Source of the DNA: Phoma sp. XZ068
Lineage: Eukaryota; Ascomycota; Dothideomycetes; Pleosporales; Didymellaceae
Assembly (NCBI GenBank): GCA_004835665.1
Contig: RBKR01000016.1
Coordinates: 310,001 to 374,000 of the forward strand
Reading direction: 5' to 3'
Length of the DNA: 64,000 bases
The first letter of the stretch is position 1. Each line of letters begins with the position of its first letter. A program made the translations under genes and the position numbers. Under the pieces are notes generated by a model. That model did no database searches, was not told the DNA's origin, and was given only the letters and a program-made list of their open reading frames with translations. Positions 13,618 through 24,605 of the stretch are shown here, piece after piece.

Positions 13618-14646
13618 ATAGTAGTAGAGGTAGTAAGCACCTCTATAAGGTTACTTACCTTATAAGTATAAAAAAAATAAGTAGTATACTATATAATTAT
13701 TAGCTAAATACTTATTAAATAAAATAAAAGTATAAGCTATAAGGCTAAAAAGAGCTAAGAGTATCTAGATAGATAAAGTTTAAATACCTTACTTAATAAA
13801 GCTTTATATAATACCTAAAGCTTATAAAAATTATAAGAAAGCTTATAGAGAGTATAATAAGAATTTAAAGAAGTATATAGAGATACTTATAGGTATAGTA
13901 GTAGTAGTAGTAGTATAGTAGTAGTAGTAGTAATAGTAGTAGTAGTAGTAGTAAATAAGAGTAAAACTTAATAACTCTAAGTAATAACTAAGATATATAT
14001 AGAATAATAATATTATACTTTAATATACGCGTGTTACCTCTAGAAATAAGTATAGTAATAAGCCTAGAAATAAGCTATAATATTACTTAAGGTAAAAGTA
14101 AGTTTATAAAAATAGTAATATATATAAGAGTACTAGTATAGACTTTTATATATACTCTCTTATAAGTAAGAGTATATAGAAAATACTAGGTATATAGTAG
14201 AAATAGTTTATATAAGCTTAAGAAAACTAGAAAGTATAGTAGAGATAATATTACTAAAAAATTAGTTACTATTTAGCTTAGCTAAAGTAAGTATAATAAT
14301 AAAAGTAAGGTATATATTAGAGGGTAAGAGGGATATTAAGTACTATAAATAAGAGTACTATATATAATATTAATAAGTACTATACCTTTAGTAGGTACCT
14401 AGAGAGTATATTATAGTAAAATAGAGTTAAAGTACCTTATACTAACTTAGAGCGCTCTAACTAAGTATATATATAAAGTTAGAAATTATATAATATAAAA
14501 GTACTATACTCTCTAGAGTAGAGTAGACTATTCTCTAATACTCTATATATATATATATAGTTAATTTATTTAATCTTATATAAGATTAGTAGTCTAATAT
14601 ATTAATTACCTAAATATATACTTATAGGCTCCCTAATTCCTCTATA
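13618..14646. repeat. Direct repeat B, left copy, about 1.03 kb
   Basis: Nearly collinear with 15,473-16,502 in the same orientation. Both start with ATAGTAGTAGAGGTAGTAAG and end with CCCTAATT-Y-CTCTATAG, and both contain a TAG microsatellite about 280 bp in. Differences are mostly C/T and G/A, as expected after RIP. Equal length and orientation suggest the two LTRs of a short, possibly non-autonomous element with about 0.83 kb between them, or a tandem duplication. No protein remnant was recognised. Confidence 0.65.
13895..13953. repeat. TAG trinucleotide microsatellite, interrupted
   Basis: TAG/GTA repeats broken by single ATA and TAA interruptions, inside repeat B. The homologous site in the right copy is a longer, uninterrupted tract, so the tract length changed after the two copies separated. 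Confidence 0.9.
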
Positions 14647-15472
14647 GTAAGTAAAAAGATACTTACTAGTACCTATACTATATAATATTAGTTTAGATAT
14701 TCTAAATTAAAATTATTAAGAAATACTTATAGAGCCTTATATAAGTACCTAGAGGTATAACTAAAGTAGTATATACTATCTACTATAATATTATAATATT
14801 AACTATAATTATTAATATTATAGCTTAATACTAAGTAGGTATATCTAAAATATAAATATAGGTACTATATACTCTTACTTCTAGTATACTAAGTATATAT
14901 ACTAGAGGTAGATAATATAGTATAACTATACTTTTCTAGGTATAAAAGTATAAAAGTAAAAGTAAAAGTAGTAGTATAGGTAGTATTAGTATAGGTAAGA
15001 AAGGTATAGGTAGTAATAATATAGTCTATAAAGAACTAGAAAGTAAGTAGTAGTAAAGTAGTAAGTATAAAAGTAAGTATAAGTAAAAGTAAAAAAGTAA
15101 GTAAAGAAGTAAAAGTAGCCTTAGAAGTAAGTAAAAGCTAGATACTAAAGCCTAAAAAGCTTTAAATAGTCTAGAAGTACTATAGTAGTAGTAGTAAAGT
15201 AAAAAAAACCTAAAGAAAAAAACAGAGTATAAAAGAAAAAGTACTAAAGTAAGCTAGTAGAGAAGTTTTTTTCTCTCTAGAAAACTAGGTATAAGTAGTA
15301 GTATAGGTAGTAGTATAAAAGGTAGTATAGGTATACTTTTTAACTTTAATAAAGAGATACCTAATAGAGTTAACTTTACTAAAATAAGTAAAAGTAGTAG
15401 TAGTAGTAGTAGTAAAAGTAAAAGTAAAAGTAAAAGTAAATATAAGTATAGGTATAGGTATAAGTAGAAGTA
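14647..15472. repeat. Spacer between the B repeats
   Basis: AT-rich sequence lying between the two B copies. The right half is simple-sequence rich, with runs of GTAAAA, AGTATAGGT and AAAAGTA (for example 15,395-15,450). No frame is open and no motif was recognised. If the B copies are LTRs, this is the internal region and is too short for gag-pol. Confidence 0.5.
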
Positions 15473-15736
15473 TAGTAGTAGAGGTAGTAAGTACTTTTAT
15501 AAGGTTACTTACCTTATAATTATAAAAAGAATAAGTTATATATATTATAATTATTAGCTAAATACTTATTAAATAAAGGAGAAGTATAAGCTATAAGGTT
15601 AAAAAAAAGCTAAAAGTATCTAGATAGATAAAGTCTAAATACTTTACTTAATAAATTCTTATATACTACTTAAAGCTTATAAGAAAGTATAATAGAAATT
15701 AAAAAAAGTATATAAAAATACTTATAAGTATAGTAT

Positions 15737-15820
<84 letters not shown>

Positions 15821-16502
15821 ATAAAAGTAAAACTTAATAACTTTAAGTAATAACTAAAATATATATAAAATAATAATATTATACTCTTATATATATATAT
15901 TACTCTTAGAAATAAGTATAGTAATAAGCCTAGAAATAAGCTATAATATTACTTAAAGTAAAGGTAAGTCTATAAAAATAGTAATATAAATAAGAGTACT
16001 AGTATAGACTCTTATATATACTCTTTTATAAGTAAAAGTATATAGAAGATACTAGGTATATAGTAGGAATAGTTTATATAAGCTAAAGAAAACTAAGAAG
16101 TATAGTAAAGATAATATTACTAAAAAATTAGTTACTATTTAGCTTAGCTAGAGTAAGTATAATAGTAAGAGTAAGGTATATATTAGAGAGTAAAAGAGAT
16201 AAGTACTATAAATAAAAGTACTATATATAATATTAATAAGTACTATACCTTTAGTAAGTATCTAAAGAGTATATTATAGTAGAATAGAGTTAAAGTACTT
16301 TAAACTAACTTAGAGTACTTTAAGTAAGTATATATATAAAGTTAAAGATTATATAATATAAAGATACTATACTCTTTAAAGTAGAGTAGACTATTCTCTA
16401 ATACTCTATATATAGTTAATTTATCTAATTTTATATAAGATTAGTAGTCTAATATATAGATTACTTAAATATATACTTATAAGCTCCCTAATTTCTCTAT
16501 AG
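15473..16502. repeat. Direct repeat B, right copy
   Basis: Second copy of the 1.03-kb repeat at 13,618-14,646, in the same orientation and with the same boundaries. It carries the expanded (TAG)n tract at 15,736-15,820. Both copies show the same TpA-rich decay, so duplication preceded RIP. Confidence 0.65.
15736..15820. repeat. (TAG)n microsatellite, about 28 units
   Basis: An uninterrupted run of TAG units about 85 bp long, inside the right B repeat. The left B copy has a shorter interrupted version at the same relative place. Lack of interruptions implies recent expansion or gene-conversion-like homogenisation. Confidence 0.95.
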
Positions 16503-16649
16503 ATATTAATATACTTCTAGAGGTTAAAGTAAAAAGAATAATTAAAACCTATTATTCTTATAGTTTTTAAATCTTACTTATTATAGATAGAGTAGTATAA
16601 ATACTCTTTAATCTTATAGGTATTATCTTACTATTTATACTAGTACCTA

Positions 16650-17147
16650 TTAAGGTTATAAACTAAGTAAAGCTTATAAATACTTCTAAGGTTAGTTCTC
16701 TAGAATAAGTACTAGTATAGAAGAGGTTAGTATAGATACCTAGTAAAATACTATAATAACTATAGAGTTAATAATAAGTAGTATAGATAGTTAATCTATC
16801 TAGCTTAAAAGTTAGGTTAAGTTCTAATAATAAAGTTAATTAATAAGGTTAAATATAATACTATAAGAGTAGTATTCCTAATTACTATATACTATAATAA
16901 TTATAATAGCTTACCTAGCTTACTATAAGCTATATAAGCTAAGATTACTAAGCTTAATATAAGCTATATAAGCCCTTATATATAGTCTACCTAGCTTACT
17001 TACTAAGAGATAAGCTTATTATATAACCTATAATAAAACTATACTATAACTATACTATATAGAAAGCCTTATATAATTATTATATTAAAGCTGTTAGTAC
17101 TTAAGGCTGTTAGCATTCTAGTTAGCTAGTTATAAGTAGATTGTAAC
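16650..17147. repeat. Direct repeat A, right copy, LTR-like
   Basis: Second copy of the 13,067-13,616 repeat, somewhat shorter through indels. It ends GATTGTAACA, where the left copy has the RIP-type version GATTATAATA. This less mutated edge marks the right boundary of the repeat block: beyond 17,150 the base composition returns towards normal. It may be a solo LTR or the outer LTR of a composite insertion containing the B repeats. Confidence 0.6.
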
Positions 17148-17458
17148 AGTACCTTCTATTAGGGCCAAGTACTATCTAAGAGTTAATTACCTAGTATAAC
17201 TAATTTACTAATACTTGCCTTTTTTATCTACTTAGTGGCCCTAGACTGTATAGTATAATTAACAATAGCGTTGCTAATTCTGCTATTATCCTCTCTTAGA
17301 GGTTCTACTCCTATTTCTATAAAAGATAGTTAGAGTGTCTTTAGAGGATTAACAAGAAGTTATAGTTATAGTAACTATTATAATTTATATTAGTGTTAAA
17401 CACATTGGCTACTGAGTAAGAGACTATAGTTAGATCGCTATATAGTATATGTAACCTA
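17148..17458. other. Transition zone between RIP block and first gene
   Basis: Base composition is intermediate, with TpA runs mixed with ordinary sequence such as GGCCAAGTAC and TAGTGGCCCTAGAC. No gene was seen. It may be the edge of a repeat, or unique DNA partly mutated by RIP spreading from the left. That matters because the adjacent gene carries a transition-type nonsense change. Confidence 0.5.
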
Positions 17459-17545
17459 TTAACAACTGCAGCCACATAAATCACAGCTACGTCCTAAGCA
17501 TACGCCGAACTGCCAGCTACACTGCTTGTTCTGCAAGCACTTCAG

Positions 17546-18061
17546 CTATTCTCCGTTAGGGTTGCCCACGGTCAACCAGCACGAACTACCGCGTGACCTA
17601 CAGACTCTCCAGCAGGAGTTTTTGGTGCATCCGTACTGCTCACTTCCGTAGAAGCAATCGCGTGCTTCTAGTGCGCCTCTACCAAAAATGTCGGTCGCTG
17701 CACGATTTAGAGCGGAGGTTTGTTTGCGCTTACCACGACGAGCGGGACCAATGATACCGGCTGAGAAGTTGGGCACGAAGTTGGGATCGCGACTCAAGGG
17801 GTGCTCCTTGCAGTGGCGCACCTCGTTCTCGGGAACGCCCGCGGGAACATCCAGGACACCAAGGTCACCGCATTCCTCGACCAGCTTGGCGCGGTAGATG
17901 GGGTCGTTGCGGTCCCTGTGAACGATTCAATCAGACATTGTTCGAAGATGCAGTAGGAGGTAAAGCACATACAACTCGGCTGCGGGGGCAGCAGCAGCGG
18001 CTGCGCTGACGGCTTGAAGGCAGAGACAGAGGCTGGCGAGGAGGCTGGCGGAGAGCTTCAT
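17546..18061 (-). CDS. Small secreted Cys-rich protein, probably truncated
   Basis: Two exons: 17,973-18,061 and 17,546-17,915, joined over a 57-nt intron (GTATGT...CACAG). The product is 152 aa. It starts MKLSASLLASLCLCLQAVSA, a clear signal peptide followed by an Ala-rich stretch. A basic linker (GPARRGKRK) and GRGALEARDC precede a Cys-rich tail with the C-T-K-N-S-C-W-R-V-C spacing. The tail breaks off at a TAG (17,546-17,548). The same frame stays open for 28 more codons to TAA at 17,459-17,461, and seven of those codons are Cys. Together with seven Cys upstream of the TAG this gives an even number, as a disulphide protein would need. A Trp codon changed by one G-to-A transition would explain the TAG. 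Secretion and effector-like character are inference; no function is assigned. Confidence 0.6.
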
Positions 18062-19993
18062 GTTGAAATATCATAAAAAGTTGAGATTAATGTTGTCTTC
18101 GAATTGGGGGTGTTTGGCGACAATGGAAGCAACCAAGATGGGTCTTGACGACAGGTTTTATACGCATTAAAGCCTAGGTCTTGAGTCTTCACAGTATCAT
18201 CGCTCCCTGTGGCTGTATTGCGGTAACATGAGATGTAGCAGATATTGATTGGTGGGAAGTGGTCGCGCTGCGGAGCGCCTGAACATCGCCAACGCGCTTT
18301 TTTGCAACATGCACAGACAACTAGGAGTAGTGCAGCAATCGTCGTGATTGGTGTCGCTTGTTCATGTTCCTTGCAGATATGGAGAATCAAGCGAATTGCA
18401 AACAGTTCTCTCTGCCGCGCTGAATCATTTCAACGATGCTCAGACGCAGTAGACAGCCTGCTGGGTATTAGGAGTAGCGAAGCGGCACATACCTAGGCAA
18501 GTGCCCAATTTTAGGTCTCCCAGTACAACAGACACATTCATCTAGGTATGGGATACACCGAGACCTTTTGACCATTACTAGCCCTCTTTCCGACGATCAA
18601 GATGCGCACAACCAGGAAAGCTTCACAAATTCTTTGGCCCGGCGGAAGTGTGCGAATCTTCCCTACTCGCTAGGCTTCATGTGCCTTGTGCAATTACTGC
18701 CACGTTCTGTTGTGGAGTGATGGAAAGACTTCGACTACAAGACTTTGTAGCCATAGATTACAAAATCGGCCTTAATGTAGAAGGAATGCCTTAGGACAAG
18801 CTACTGTTGTTACTCCATTCTCAGATAAACTTCTTACAATCCCAATCGGTGACAAGTTTGGATAGTATTGTTTCCACGAGGTCGTACTTGGAAGATCAAA
18901 GATCAAAGACCAAAGAAGCCCGTTAGGTCCTCTGAGAAGGCCGAGAGGAGATGTAAGGCTAGTACGTCCTGTCCGAGTGAATGGTATTCATAGCAGGTGA
19001 GATGTTCTGTCGCCCCTCGGGTCTGGCCCACGAATAGTTCTCGATGTACAGGGATGCTGTTGGCATTCCGTCTTGTACTAACGGGACAGTTCTTTCATTT
19101 GGAGTCTAGAAGCTCCACAACACAAGTTTAGCCTCGAATCCTCCAAAAAGAAAAGTGTTCAACACCTTTTATATCTCACCATTAACCGCCCATGAGCATA
19201 CTAGCTTGAAAACGAGGGAACATCTAGGCACCCGCAGCCACAGCACTAATGGGACACGATGTGGTTTAGGGTTGGGGGACTCAAGGAACGATCGTGAAAC
19301 GAATACGATACAAGGGTACCTAATTCAAGTTCGTCAGTGGACTGATCTCGAGGCAGGAGGTTAATCAGGCCTCGTAAATCTTCATCGGATTTGCACAATT
19401 GGGCATCTCCCCTCAATCTTTGCATCGCCCAGCCACACAAACACTGTTTGATCTGTGGCCATAGGTGCGTCTGGACCCTGCGATCCTTCTGTATCTACGG
19501 TACCTTGTTATGTGTCCCGTATTGAGGACGAAGGGTGGTCCTGAGTGGCCAGCAAGGCCAAAAGCATGGTGCAGGTCGAACGCGATTACATACAAAATTG
19601 GATTAGATGTCGAGCGGGCGCATGCTGAAAAGGGTTAAGTCTACCAATATTGCACGCGCCAGCTTTCTGAACTTGGTAGGTGGTACTGTATATACGTAGG
19701 ATTGTGTTGCCAAGAAGATTCATGGCCCTACCCCCTACAGCTACCGCCTGGCGTACGCTGGTAAATGTAAATTCTTAAAGTGTAAGTTTCTCAGAGATTT
19801 CGTAGAATATCTATGTTTAGCCTATAAGCCTCTACTCTAGCCCTAAGGTATACCTACTAGCTAGCTAGTATAGAGAAAAGTTAGAATACCTATAATAAGT
19901 ACTCTATAGACTATGTACTTAAGCTATTCTAGTACTAGATAATATAGCTAAGTATATTTAGATCAATAGCAAAAATATATAGCTAGATTGTAA
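18062..19993. other. Intergenic, no gene recognised
   Basis: About 1.9 kb of normal composition with only short overlapping frames on both strands, none with domain-like content or consistent splice structure. The last 200 bp (from about 19,780) turns AT-rich and RIP-like and is continuous in character with 20,148-20,230 across the small inserted element. The 18,062-18,250 part presumably holds the promoter of the secreted-protein gene to its left. Confidence 0.5.
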
Positions 19994-19998
19994 AATAC

Positions 19999-20142
19999 TG
20001 TTAGGGTGCGACAGAGTCGGCATGGCCCAACAGAGTTGGGATAGCAATAAGTACTGTTCTGGCCAACGGCTCACCGTTAGAGTGAGTTGTGATGCCTTTT
20101 GTAGGCTTGCTTGGCTCAGTGGGCCGGAGCTGATCCTTGACA
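19999..20142. mobile_element. 144-bp TG...CA element with 5-bp target duplication (solo LTR-like)
   Basis: The element starts TGTTAGGGTGCGACAG and ends GATCCTTGACA. It is flanked on the left (19,994-19,998) and the right (20,143-20,147) by the same 5 bp, AATAC. TG...CA termini plus a 5-bp duplication is the hallmark of LTR integration. Its composition is ordinary and not RIP-like, while the DNA on both sides (19,780-19,993 and 20,148-20,230) is TpA-rich. It therefore inserted into an already RIP-damaged relic, or is too short to have been recognised by RIP. A short MITE is the alternative, but termini and target length fit an LTR better. Confidence 0.7.
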
Positions 20143-20224
20143 AATACCTTTTAGCATAGAAATTCTTTTAGAATATTAAGTTTCCTATAAAAATACCTCA
20201 GCTCTTAAATCCTAACTACTATTA

Positions 20225-21655
20225 CTATATAATAGCAAACAAGCCAAGCTTTATCTGTGATATGAATGGATTCAAGTTGCACAGCCGCGTCATCTCCCAT
20301 TGATGAGTATCGTACGGTACTTCTGGTACAGGGCCAAATGCGTCAAGCGGTATCAACCAAAATCCTACTGCATTCTGCGTCTTCGAAAACTCAAGGTCTT
20401 CGTCGTTGTCTGGATTGGACATCTCAGGGTACCATCGGTTGTAAAGTCCCTCCTTGTCCCAATTACAGCTCCAAGAAAACTCCTCTTGCTGCCGGAAGCA
20501 ACATGCCTGAGAGGTAGTTGCAATTGTAAGGCTCTCGTCCGAATCGGTTGTCGCGATAAGCACGCGTATCCTCTCCGGCGAGGTCGGCAAGACATCGTAA
20601 GCTACCTCGAGCATGCGCCAGGCACGAATAAGCCTACGGGGATCCCATCCGCAGTCAACCAGCTCCATATGACAAGAAAGGGGGCGGGGATCAACTGGTA
20701 AGAGCGAATAAGAGGCGGTGTTTGACCACAAAGGGTACGCTCGATTAAAGCGCACCTTCTCTGTACAAGAGATTTTATCGGCGAGTACATGTGAGAGTGT
20801 ACTGGAGAACATTTGGCGCGACTTGGCGTAGGAGACGTGAACAAGGGTCACCCTTCTTAACCCTCTAAAGGTGCAAGCTAAAGCAGCTTGCGCACGACTA
20901 TGTAAGTTAGGGAGCCCTAAAATGCATAGTCAGTAGGAGTTAATGTTAAGTATTGATCAATAACTGAAGTACAAATAAATAGGATGAGCTTACCAACAGG
21001 TAGATAAAGGGCGCTTTTGTCCATAATAGCTATATGAAGAATTCCCTTCTTCTTTGGATCGTATGCCAGCGCATCATGTACAAAGTCGGCGAAGTAAGCT
21101 TTGTCCTCATCGCGCTCAACGGCAATGAGGATAGTATCTCGTTTTAGGACAGAATCGTAGGCATGGCGTAGGCGCATCGGAACTTGGTACGCGCTGTGTT
21201 ATGGGAACGTGCACACGATAAATACGACGAACGACAGCGTTTGTCTCATGGTTGACATAGAGAAGTGGTGAGCAGGTGTTCGTGGATCCTAGATGTAGAT
21301 GGTAGTCGGCACCGCTGACAATATTTCCTAGATAGTTTTCGCTCTGATATGGCACGAGATTGGGACCAATGGACCCATTATCTCGATGTTGGGGTGCAGA
21401 ACCGTACGCCAGCTCTGCTGCGGCCACCGTTACTTTTAGGAGTCGTTGCTGCGGGAGACTAAACTTCCAAATGCGCCCTCGCAGCTCAAGCGGCAGTTTT
21501 GGGAATAGGTGAAATGTGGCCTGCGCCTCAATAGGTTGTGCAAACGTATCATTTAAGAACTCAAAGTCGTTGGGGAAACCAGAGGCGTGCCTCCGGCCTG
21601 ATTTGCCAGCTGTTCGCGCGCAATGTTCCAGCCACGGGAAACGCTGTGTAGCCAT
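20225..21655 (-). CDS. 2EXR-domain protein with an apparent frame break
   Basis: The N-terminus carries the 2EXR signature (FHLFPKLPLELRGRIWKFSL), found in many uncharacterised fungal proteins. After a TCSPLLYVNHETN block and IYRVHVP the reading frame shifts by one base near 21,178-21,200 and resumes as VPMRLRHAYDSV...AYFADFVHDALAYDPKKKG. A 95-nt intron (20,899-20,993; GTAAGC, branch CTAAC, ATAG) then joins to the last exon 20,225-20,898, ending QIKLGLFAII. The start at 21,655 has a good context (GCCATGG); an upstream in-frame ATG at 21,796 is possible. The only intron I can draw across the frame break (43 nt, GTATTT...CCAAG) would delete the IYRVHVP core, so a frameshift mutation, hence a pseudogene, or a sequencing error seems more likely. 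Function unknown. Confidence 0.6.
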
Positions 21656-23032
21656 GGCCAAAAGAGATATAAGAAGCACGGAAGCAGGAGATTGAGAGGA
21701 GTAATTAGATTCAGGTCGAATTTGTGTACAGTGCCGTTGAGAGAAGAGTGTCAAATAGTAGCCACAGGGTTGGCACAGTAGCGTCGCTGTAGCCAAGTAA
21801 GGGTCGAGTCCGGTATGTTGCAGGACTGGAGTAGGACTCCACTCTCAAAGGAGCAGGATGTCTTCTGCCTCTGCTCGCGAGCGACGATTGCCTAACGGAC
21901 GCGAAGACCTCACCGCCCTCGCTTTCTTGCTAAAGACCTAGAGATGGGCGTGTGAACCGCGGAGGATCAATCTGGATTACCTCGAAAGACGGCGTCTTGA
22001 CTAAGTATGGCAAGAAGGCAGAACAAGAGCGACTCGCTACATTAGTTGCTACCAATAAAGCCCGGGGAGGGAAGGAAGCAGAGTCCACACTCTTGAAAGG
22101 CCTGTTATAAGTGTGACTTCAAAAAGATGGCCAAAAACATACAACAGTGGGTATTCGCTAGTGGTCACCCACCTAACTACTAATCCACCGGTACGTTGCT
22201 TAAATAGGGCTGAGCGAACGGGAAGCCTTGTTTTCAACGTCCTATGGTCGTATGTGAAGGTGATGGGAAGCAATATTTTATATTACCCGGGTCAAACCCT
22301 AGCTATTATAGTCGTAGGCAGTCGTAAGGTCGGTCTGGACTCGAATTGCCTTCACACTTCCCTAACATACCGAAAACTACAAATCTCCGGAAACCCATGG
22401 CGGAATGAATGCGCTGGTTGATGGATTGGGGGAGCCTGGCAGCCGTGCCAGGGATGGAAGCAAGATGGTGGAGGCCATCCCTGTTTCCTTCATTTACTGT
22501 GGTTACCCTCACCTGTTCGGTAGTATGTCATTACCAATCGCTCTCACGTTCTCGCGCATGCGAACTCGATTTTTTGATGCTGGTGTTGTTGATTGCGAGT
22601 CCCCACAGCCGCTGCTTCCACGCGACCATCGGTCGTTGCACACGTGTAGACAAATAAGTGGGGCGTGGAGCGTTGATTCCAGATCATGCATGTTCACGCT
22701 GTAAGAAGGGCAGTACTTTGCTATCAATACCTTGAGGTGGATCTGTATCAATAAGACTCATGTAATCCAACCCGTTAGTTGCCTCGCCTATCCGTGGCGC
22801 ATAGAGCGTCTACCAATTAAGCAGTAGGGCGCGAATAATTTACGTTGGCCAATCTTGAGCCCAGAATGATGAGTAACATCCCCTAACAGACTACAAGCGA
22901 ATCACGACCATTTGGTTCCAAATCATAAGTACAGCTTCATCGTTCATCTCGACATTCAGCGACCACATACATTTCCTGAAAGCATCAGCCTTCCACGCAG
23001 ATTTAGCAATACCAATACTGAGTAACGACAAC
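21656..23032. other. Intergenic, no gene recognised
   Basis: Normal composition. Short antiparallel open frames overlap each other between 22,049 and 22,751 without domain-like content. The right end must contain the promoter and leader of the FMN-binding protein gene at 23,033. Confidence 0.5.
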
Positions 23033-23803
23033 ATGTATCTGCGAGCCGTTCACGCAGAGACATCTATCGCGACACTGCGACAACTCATTCGCAGCAATCC
23101 GCTCGGCGTTCTCACCACAGCTATCCCTTCGAAGAGCTACCCCTTCATCATGTCAAGTCACATCCCCTGGATCCTAGACGTCGCAGATGAGTCCAGCGAG
23201 ACTGAGATAGGTACACTTCGTGGCCATTTAGCTCGGGCCAACCCTCAAAGCAAGACCATGATTGATAAGCTCGAAGCCAATGCAAAATTAAGCGGGTCCT
23301 TCCTGGAAGAAGAAGTCCTCGTTCTCTTCACAGCGACGGCGCATCATTATGTCACGCCCCATTTCTACACCGAGACCAAACCGGATACAGGCAAAGTCGT
23401 GCCAACATGGAACTACGCCGCCGCACAAGCCTATGGCAAGGCGAAGATATACTTCGACTCCAAGTCACCAGAAACCGGCGCCTTCTTGTCGCAGCAAATC
23501 CATGACTTGACCCAACACGCTGAGGCATCCGTCATGGGGTATGATGGGAAGAATGGCAATTCAGGGGCTTGGAAAGTGTCAGATGCTCCAGAGAAGTACA
23601 TCGAGTTGCTACAAAAGGCTATCATTGGCATTGAGATTAAGTTGGACCGTCTAGAAGGAAAATTCAAGATGAGCCAAGAAAGCACACAGGGCGATCGGGA
23701 GGGTGTGATCAAGGGCTTTGAGGCGTTGGAGTCAGAGGCTGGCGACAAAATGGCAGGCCTAGTGAAGGAGAGAGGCCGGATGAAGGATGCCGTAAAGAGG
23801 TGA
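23033..23803 (+). CDS. PaiB-type FMN-binding protein (FMN_bind_2 family)
   Basis: A single exon of 256 aa. The N-terminus MYLRAVHAETSIATLRQLIRSNPLG, the SSHIPWILD segment, GTLRGHLARANPQ, VLFTATAHHYVTPHFY and VPTWNYAAAQAYGKA are the conserved blocks of the PaiB/FMN_bind_2 family. That family has a split-barrel flavin-binding fold and was first described as Bacillus Pai 2 protein. Bacterial members are called transcriptional regulators; the role in fungi is not established, and a flavin-dependent redox or haem-related role is equally possible. The C-terminus (LLQKAIIGIEIKLDRLEGKFKMSQ) is also conserved in the family. There is no signal peptide, so it is probably cytosolic. The genes on either side appear unrelated. 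Confidence 0.88.
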   Translation: MYLRAVHAETSIATLRQLIRSNPLGVLTTAIPSKSYPFIMSSHIPWILDVADESSETEIGTLRGHLARANPQSKTMIDKLEANAKLSGSFLEEEVLVLFTATAHHYVTPHFYTETKPDTGKVVPTWNYAAAQAYGKAKIYFDSKSPETGAFLSQQIHDLTQHAEASVMGYDGKNGNSGAWKVSDAPEKYIELLQKAIIGIEIKLDRLEGKFKMSQESTQGDREGVIKGFEALESEAGDKMAGLVKERGRMKDAVKR

Positions 23804-24605
23804 AAGACTCTCTCTGCCGAGTCAAGCATGTAACGTTTCCATAAACTGAACTGACTCATGATTACAAGCGGCTTTTAGAATCTTTATCCTTCGCCTATGA
23901 AACCCGTGTTGCTCCAGTCCGCCACTATCCCCTCATTAGACTCGACCTTCTGCACGAACTGCTACAGAGTTACATTCAGTTCTTCTCGTTTCTTAGGTGA
24001 GGCGCTTGTTGTTCGATTGGTACTTGCAAACGTGCATAGGTGTTGGCGCAATCTGGCAACAAACAGGCTACTTCAGCATGATCTGGAACCGGCCTAGCCG
24101 TTGGACACATATTTCTGCAGCCAGATTGGTGCTTACATTTCCTTGGACCCCCTGACTGAAGCGAGAAACCATTGCGCGTTTCCTTGCCAGCAAAATTGGT
24201 CTCGCTGCTGAAACTTCCACTAGTGGTACAGATGATGAGTGTGCGCTTCAGTCCAGTGAATGCAGAACACGGTATGGCAATTTGCTCCTGCTAACAATGA
24301 CCTCAGTCTTGAACGTGGCATGAGTCACATTCGGAGACAAAGGCAGATTTACGAAGGGGATTAGGTAGGGGAGGAGGCTTCAGTGCGTGTATGGACGAGA
24401 TGACAGTGTTTCGGTTCGCTTTACTTCAATGTTGAGCCTGGAATGTTTCTTGGGCTGGAAGTGAAGCCTGGCCAATTTGAAAGATTCATATACATATATA
24501 TATATATAGTTCCTGAACTCCATTTGTGTCAATGATACATCGCTGGAACAGAGACCCTCGTGAGTAATCTGTTGCATGAGGCTCAATCAAGTGGTTCGTA
24601 CACTC
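23804..24605. other. Intergenic between convergent genes
   Basis: About 800 bp between the 3' ends of the FMN-binding gene and the M13 peptidase gene. It holds a short TA dinucleotide run near 24,490-24,508 and presumably both polyadenylation regions. No gene was recognised. Confidence 0.5.

Noticed and set aside
20225..20917. Acceptor TTTTAG at 20,918 for the last 2EXR intron
   Set aside because: It brings the last exon into a frame with an early stop. The ATAG at 20,899, after a CTAAC branch word, keeps the frame open.
21178..21220. 43-nt intron (GTATTT...CCAAG) that would repair the 2EXR frame
   Set aside because: It would remove the IYRVHVP segment that I judge conserved, and the acceptor and branch site are poor; a frameshift is more likely.
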